Under the pieces are notes generated by a model. It was not told the DNA's origin, did no database searches, and saw nothing but the letters and a program-made list of their open reading frames with translations. Shown piece by piece: positions 58,300 to 64,000 of a stretch of DNA of 64,000 nt (the first letter of the stretch is position 1; each line of letters opens with the position of its first letter). The stretch covers positions 9,315,426 to 9,379,425 of the forward strand of contig JAJEKV010000036.1 in NCBI GenBank assembly GCA_021234155.1, in the 5' to 3' direction. The position numbers and the translations under genes were made by a program. Source of the stretch: Isoetes taiwanensis (taxonomy: Eukaryota; Streptophyta; Lycopodiopsida; Isoetales; Isoetaceae).

Positions 58300-58864
58300 C
58301 GTGGGGATCCCGGAGGAAGGAATCACGACCGGAGGTGGTGATCCCGGAAACGGGGATAACGAGACGGATATCGGATCGCCAATATCGGCTCCACGGTGGT
58401 GATCCCGGAGGCAGGGATACCGCGACCGATATCGGTCCGCCGATAACGGCCTTCGGTGGGTGATCCCAGAGGAAGGAATCACGACCGGCGATGTCGGTGA
58501 TCTCGGAGGGCAGCATCTTCCCGGGTCCCCGATGTCCGCCGATGTCGGCCATGGTGGTGATCCCGGAGGCCGGGATCAGGTGGCGTATATCGGGTGGCCG
58601 ATATCGGCCACGCGATGGCTATCCCGGAGGAGGGGATCACACCCATGGCCGATATCGAGGCGCGGTTATCGGCCAGGGGATGTGTCGCATGAACGGACGG
58701 CCCAGATTTATGCAGGACCCCTCACGTGTGTCAGTACGGTGAAACGGGGTCCTGAAACGGAATCCGTCGAGCCCTGGCGGTGATACCAGAGGATGGTTTT
58801 TTTACCTCCGGGATCCCCGAAACCAGGGTAAGACATCCTGAGCCAGGGTAAGACATCCTGAGCC
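58300..58864 (-). repeat. MULE right terminal inverted repeat
   Basis: Inverted partner of the left terminal repeat, with many ggtgatcccggagg / ggggatcac modules. The outermost 20 bp (agggtaagacatcctgagcc) occurs twice in tandem. Confidence 0.85.
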
Positions 58865-58866
58865 AC

Positions 58867-58874
58867 TATAAATA
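58867..58874 (+). promoter_or_regulatory. TATA box of the SPL2-type gene
   Basis: TATAAATA two bases after the MULE end and about 270 bp before the ATG at 59138. A start about 30 bp downstream would give a 5' UTR of about 240 nt. The assignment rests on position and consensus only. Confidence 0.5.
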
Positions 58875-59137
58875 AGCAGGGTTTTAGCCGAAGCCTTTGG
58901 GTATGGCGATCCTGCGTGAGGAGGCTGCGCAGACCAAGCGCTGGCTCTTCCTGTCTGCTGCCTAGTTCTAATATTTGCAAACTCCTTGATTCCAAGACAT
59001 GCGGAAATTCCATTGGGAGATTTTTTTGCCTTTCAATTAGCAGGAATTGCATTGTGTTGCATTGGATCTAGGTTGCTAATTTGAATGCTTCAGCCGAATG
59101 CAAAATAGCATTGATGAATTGGGGAAATTCTGATTAG

Positions 59138-62100
59138 ATGGGATCGCGTGATGATGAAATTTGTGCGGTTCTCACCAGTGTGGCCATGGCTGGAGATGGA
59201 ATTGTACTGGGCTTAGGCATCGCAGTTTTGGCTGTAAGAACTTGGTTTAAGTATCGTGCCCATTCTAAAGCTTTGAAGGAAATCGAGGAAACCCCTCTTT
59301 CAGAAATCGCTGATTTAAGAAGCTTAGTGCAGCGCAATGAAGGTGTATCAGAAGATGGCTGCAAAAACCTAAAATCTTCTATATTGTCTATTCCAAGAGA
59401 AAAAACGAGTAATGGGACTTCCTCATGGAGTATTTCAAGGGAAGGGGGAAGACGAAAACAACAACAAATTCCGCCGTTGGTGATTGTCAGAGGCTTTGTA
59501 CAGACCAGGGCGGCGGCAGAATCGGCTGGGCAAGATGATGTACTAGTAGCTGGAAACGCAGGTGAAAAAGCGGTATTCACTGAAAGAATACAAACGGTAT
59601 GACATTTTACCAAGGTTTTTTCTAAAATGTGTAGCCTAAAAACATTGTTTTTCTTCCTTCAAATACTTAACGGAGGACCATGAAAGGATTTTGTCTGCGT
59701 TCTTACTTGCCTGATACTGGAAGGTATATCAGTCAGGAGGACTGATGATACATAGATGGTTTGATCAGATCGCTGATCAGGGCACAATCAAAATTACAGG
59801 ATCACCTTGTGTTGTTGGTATCCCAGCAATAAATGCATAGTAAAAAAAAAAGCAAGCTTAAATGCATGTCATCAAACGGCAGCTATGCTTATTATACATT
59901 TGCGCACAGTTTGTCAAACAAACATGTAGATGACCATACAACAGCATCCAGAATCACATGTTATATCACAGTGTAAAGAGTGTGCCAATTAGGTGAGTGA
60001 GTCTTACCATGCTCTGTACTTGTAAGAATGTCGGAAACAGTGTTCTTCTCCAAGATACTTTAAAACCAAATATCTGCCGCATGGCTTGAATGGACCAGTG
60101 GTGATGATTTGAACAATAGCGATGCTTGGTGCAACTGTACATGCACATGCAAAATTCTTGTGTAACTAACTATCTCCAAGTCTTCTCTGAACATCTCAGC
60201 AGGTTTGAGTTGTCCCTGTGGTCTGGAATGGGATAGAAGAGAGTTACCAATTCGAATTAAAAAATTAATATGTCTAGAAGGGATCTGCCAATTTTGTGAG
60301 CCAAGGAACCTCGTTTGTGCATGTGAAACTTGTGTGGATATTAGAATGATAGGTTGAACATGTTCATACAGGAAGGGTTTGAAGGGGCGCATAAAGAAAT
60401 ATTTATACAAAGCAGGTTTGGCAAGGTTGAGATATGGACTGGAGAGCTTTATGGACATTACAATACTTTAAGCACTTACTATAGAATTCTAGCACCATGT
60501 ACAAACTTAGTTGTCATTTAAGTAGGTCTGCTGCTTAACACACACATTTATTTAGGTACTACAAAGGTTTATCTGATGGCTTATTGTAATTATGCAGTAT
60601 TTATATGATGAATGGAGAGGCTTTTTGGGGTGGGGTCATGAATGGAGAGGTCTTTTCGGATGGGGTTCTATGAAAGAGCAGATAACGGTTTCTCGCAGAA
60701 TGGTATGTCTATCTTAATTTTCATTTGACATAACATTTAATATAAGATAAGATAATCTCATTATTGCTTGTGGCTGAAATGATCTTCATTAGCTGTAAGG
60801 TCATTCTCCTGAGCTATTTGATTGCCTGTTTTGTTAATGTAAAAGTACTCGCAACTATTTCTACTTCCAAAGTTTTGTAATGGACAAACCACCAGAAGGT
60901 AAGTTGCTATATGGCATACATAATACAATGCATCGTGGATCTCACATGAGATGTTTTTTCAAGTTCCGATTTCATTGTCTCTTAAAAATTCGTTATGTGT
61001 TTTTTACATGATGACTCTTGTATTGAATACATGTTTATAAAAGTTAGTTGTGTGCTATACACAAGAGATCACCATTATTCACTTTTCCTAAATGACAGTC
61101 AAACATATGGAAATCAATAATTGCAGAGTATCAATAAGTGCCACCTGGAAGTACTTAGAGTAGTCTATTTATCATCTATAATTTCAGTTTTGATTTGGCG
61201 GATTGTTTCAATGAAATAAATTTGAGGTAAAGTTATCTTGTTTCTCCTAGATGCACTCATTTTAAAATCAATGGTGTGATGCAGGTTCCATTTGTACTGA
61301 GTGAGGCTGATTTGCACCGGAACCCTGCATTTGTACATATAAACATTGATGAGTTGCACCATTCCTTGCCCCTAGTTACAATATATCACCATGTTCATCC
61401 AGTACAAGCATCATCATATACGTTTTTCCAAGCAATGTTTGGAAGCCGATATCCGGTAAGTTTTGAAGCTTTTTCATTGTCTAAGGACTAATAATAAGTT
61501 TACGAAAGATGTTAGTATCCAGGTTAAGGACATCGATCTTTTGGCGCATCTTCCCATCTAGAGCAACAGATAATTATTCCAAGTGTTTGGGCTTTAGAAT
61601 GCAATCCTGCTTTATAACCTAGTGCTGAAGTGTGTACAGAATTAGAGTCCCGTACATTTGCCTATGCCTCTGCATAAGAATAAACTCGACATTGAAATGG
61701 CTGACTTCTTTGCAGCATTCACTTTGTTTTATAAAACTAAAATATAGGTATATATGTATCTTTTCTGTAGATTGGTTTATTGGAAGAAGAAAAAATTCTT
61801 TCTGTTGGCAAGGAATTGACTGCAGTTGGCCTCCTAACAACAGCTCCAGATGGTCACCCAGTTGTAAAATCATGCAGTCGGCTTCCATGTTTCCTGTATG
61901 TGATCTTACTTTTGGACATCTTAAACATGATTATTTTGCGATCTCAGACCAGTCTCATTTTGCAGTACAGAGTATACGAGGGACCAGCTAATCAGTGAAA
62001 TTGCATTGGGAACCAAAGTCCTCTTTTGGACTGGCATTGTTCTTAGCACATTTGCAGTAACTGTTCTGGGTTATGCAGTTGCCAAGTAAGCTGTTTTCTG

Positions 62101-62527
62101 TAGTTTAATATCTTGCAAATTAAAACAATCAAGTAGTACTTTCTTGCAAGACTTAAGGAATTATCAATTATCCATGCTTTTTTGGGCTTGATGCTTGGCA
62201 TGGAATATTAACAGGTGTTTGATATGCTTATATCTCTTTAGGAATTGGCGGAGATGGAAAGAATGGAGGCAGCAGCAACTAAGACAGGAAGCAGCAGCCA
62301 GGCAAGAGCAGCTGTTGGCAGAAGAAATACAAGAAGAGACTGGAGATGTTCCTGATGGAGAATTATGTGTTGTTTGCCTGTTACGTAGAAGGCGGGCAGC
62401 CTTTGTTTCTTGTGGCCATCGGGTCTGCTGTCTACGTTGTGCTCATAGGGTGGAACAAGATGCAAACCCTAGATGTCCAGTGTGTAGACAGACTGTCGCA
62501 GGTGTTATCCGTATATTTGATGCTTAA
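59138..62527 (+). CDS. SPL2: SPL2/SP1-type RING E3 ubiquitin ligase (MUL1/MAPL family), six exons
   Basis: Exons 59138-59596, 60598-60702, 61285-61455, 61771-61895, 61966-62085 and 62242-62527 join in frame to 421 aa, all with GT-AG introns. Domain order matches the plant SPL2/SP1 proteins: an N-terminal membrane segment (about residues 12-34, VAMAGDGIVLGLGIAVLAV); a central GIDE-type domain facing the intermembrane space (VIVRGFVQTRA, YHHVHPVQASS, VGLLTTAPDGHPVVKSCSRL); a second membrane segment (about 304-325, LFWTGIVLSTFAVTVLGYAV); and a C-terminal C3HC4 RING (Cys369 to Cys408, CVVC...CGHRVCCLRC...CPVC). Family members sit in chloroplast, peroxisome or mitochondrial outer membranes with the RING in the cytosol and ubiquitinate outer-membrane proteins. 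The Arabidopsis homologue is slightly shorter (383 aa, from memory); the extra length is in exon 1. All zinc ligands present and no frame damage. Confidence 0.93.
59597..60597 (+). other. Intron 1 of the SPL2-type gene
   Basis: Donor ACGgtatga, acceptor attatgcagTAT. About 1.0 kb of AT-rich sequence, no other feature seen. Confidence 0.85.
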
Positions 62528-63332
62528 CCCAATATCTCTTGATGGATGGGATCTTTATGTGCATTTCATATGGTGTGCCCTACTGCTTCATCAGAATTTC
62601 AAAGTAATGCAAGCCCGGACTGATTTACACTTGAAATATATGGTAAGTGGCTATGACTATATCTGCATTTAGTTTTTATTCTTTACTTGATAATTGGCAT
62701 AAGCTTTTCATGTCAATAGCCTTCAATAGCCTCAATAGTGCATTGTATTATGTATGCCATGATACACTTGAAAACTAGATGCACACATGGGGCGTATCAT
62801 GTACATTATCCCGAAAGCATTTGCATAGCATGCTTTTCAACCTATACAACGAGCGTGGAATACTCCTACAACTGTAGGGCAGGAGCAGGAGCAGGAGCTA
62901 AGAAAGTTCAAATCATCAGACCAAAGATTCACTGACAATGTCTAATGCTCCAATGTCATGACCATGCATCAATGCGCCTGTCACACTAACTTTTGAGCGT
63001 TCTCTTCTCTACACATGGCTAGCTTTGTCAGTCATGGCACCATGGTTTCATTCGTAGACGCTAGGAGAGAGAATCTCTATGGAAGTAGACATATGTTCAA
63101 TTTTTTCAAATCACATGTTCGATATTATGTTAGAAAAAAGAAAGTGTGTTGGTATTGCAAGCAATTGTGAAAATCTTTAGCGCCCTCATAGCCATAGCCA
63201 TTCTCGAAGCTTAGCCATAGCCGGATCTGTCAAAGCCGGATCTGTCAAAGCCATAAGCCATAGTCGGATCTGTCAAAGATTACTCTAGAACAGAACCAAA
63301 AGCAGAAGCAACGGAATAATGAAAGTATATGT
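62528..63332. other. 3' flank of the SPL2-type gene
   Basis: Presumed 3' UTR and spacer. At 63186-63280 the phrase gccggatctgtcaaag / gccatagcc is repeated three times. No gene. Confidence 0.5.
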
Positions 63333-63825
63333 GAAGCACACAGCCGGATATGAAGAAACCAAGTGGAAAAAGGGCTAAAAGCCTCTGCTATAAGCTCTAC
63401 ATAAGCGCTTTCGGCAAATCTACGCCGAACTAATGAAGAAACCACTGATCTTAGAACAGAGAAGAACAGAGAAGGGGGAACAGAGAAGCAGGAACGAAAT
63501 TTAGCCCTACTGTGGTCCACGTGCAGTAACCCACGGGCAAGAGAGGGTTTCCGGCGGGAAACCGGCAGCGGCGCCAAGCACACAACCGGATATGAAGAAA
63601 CCAAGTGGAAAAAGGGCTAAAAGCCTATGCTATAAGCTCTACAGAAGCGCTTTCGGCAAATGTACGAAGAACTAATGAAGAAACCAATGATCTTAGAACA
63701 GAGAAGAACAGAGAAGGGGGAACAGAGAAGCAGGAACGAAATTTAGCCCTACTGTGGTCCACGTGCGGTAACCCACAGGCAGGAGAGGGTTTCCGGGGGG
63801 AAACCGGCAGCCGGTTTCCCGCCGA
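63333..63825. repeat. Tandem duplication of a 247-bp unit
   Basis: Two head-to-tail copies (about 63333-63578 and 63579-63825), running from gaagcacacagccggatatg through gaacagagaagaacagagaa to gagagggtttcc. Few differences. The minus-strand ORFs here are by-products. It may be the end of an LTR or other repeat continuing to the right. Confidence 0.85.
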
Positions 63826-63833
63826 AAACCCTC
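63784..63833. repeat. Inverted repeat (hairpin)
   Basis: gagagggtttccggggggaa and its complement in cggtttcccgccgaaaaccc tctc form a stem of about 22 bp around ccggcagccgg. Confidence 0.75.
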
Positions 63834-64000
63834 TCATGCCCCTGGGTTCCCTAGCATGTAACCTATAGGACTCTAAAATTTCTTAAGATTTCAGGGCCTT
63901 TTGTTTCCAGGTAATTTTAGGGCCTAGGTTTCTGGTGGTGCCGCCAGGGTATTTCTTAGGGACAAATTTTTGGGTCCCTCTACTTCGTCTCTTTCTGGCT
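63834..64000. other. Window end, probable continuing repeat
   Basis: No gene. T- and G-rich with repeated agggcc/tttccagg phrases; the identity is unclear because the window stops. Confidence 0.3.

Larger units (their letters stand above)
51070..58864 (+). mobile_element. 7.8-kb MULE carrying a Ulp1-type protease gene
   Basis: Long terminal inverted repeats: the left outer end is ggctcaggatagtcttaccc, and the right end reverse-complemented is ggctcaggatgtcttaccct. Between them lie a C48 protease gene (+), a central hairpin array and a Mutator-like transposase gene (-), facing each other. Plant MULE lineages with captured ULP genes are known (the Kaonashi/KI-MULE type). A matching 9-bp target duplication is not visible, so one end may have been altered; the right end has its outermost 20 bp duplicated in tandem. 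Confidence 0.9.

Noticed and set aside
51070-58864. 9-bp MULE target duplication
   Set aside because: Flanks agcatccac (left) and actataaat (right) do not match, so none is claimed.

Overview
The window looks like nuclear DNA of a land plant. Intron-containing genes with GT-AG splice sites, a long intronless PLS-class PPR gene, and a dense nest of retro- and DNA transposons point to a seed-free vascular plant, most likely a homosporous fern. The species cannot be fixed from sequence alone, and the fern call is inference from the style of the PPR protein and the repeats.

Layout. 1-797: 3' part of a Ty3/Gypsy-type LTR. 798-4910: an unusual retroelement with an endonuclease-less reverse transcriptase of the Penelope/telomerase-like group, plus two accessory ORFs. 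5.0-9.85 kb: foldback element and repeat blocks in direct order, the first pair interrupted by a 5'-truncated LINE. 11.1-17.5 kb: two nearly identical direct copies of a 2.85-kb segment. 17.6-18.5 kb: a second, diverged copy of the acidic accessory ORF seen at 4.6 kb. 18,505-28,658: a complete LTR retrotransposon in minus orientation (LTRs, PBS, PPT, 5-bp target duplication) with no recognisable coding capacity.

Three host genes stand out: a three-exon 2-oxoglutarate/Fe(II) dioxygenase (30,467-33,256, +), a 1086-aa PPR protein (35,890-39,150, -) and a six-exon SPL2-type RING E3 ligase (59,138-62,527, +). Between the first two lies a 1.6-kb polypyrimidine tract.

From 40 kb onward DNA transposons dominate. 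A decayed MULE remnant lies at 39,989-42,945. A 3.95-kb CACTA element with a TAT target duplication lies at 47,091-51,039. A 7.8-kb MULE at 51,070-58,864 has long terminal inverted repeats, a captured Ulp1-type SUMO protease gene (+) and a decayed transposase gene (-) pointing towards it. A tandem array of hairpin-forming units, seeded from the protease 3' end, separates the two genes. The right end of this MULE sits 2 bp from the presumed TATA box of the SPL2 gene.

The strongest candidates for something undescribed are the reverse transcriptase element with its recurring acidic ORF, and the MULE family in which one palindromic module occurs in both terminal repeats and in the central array.
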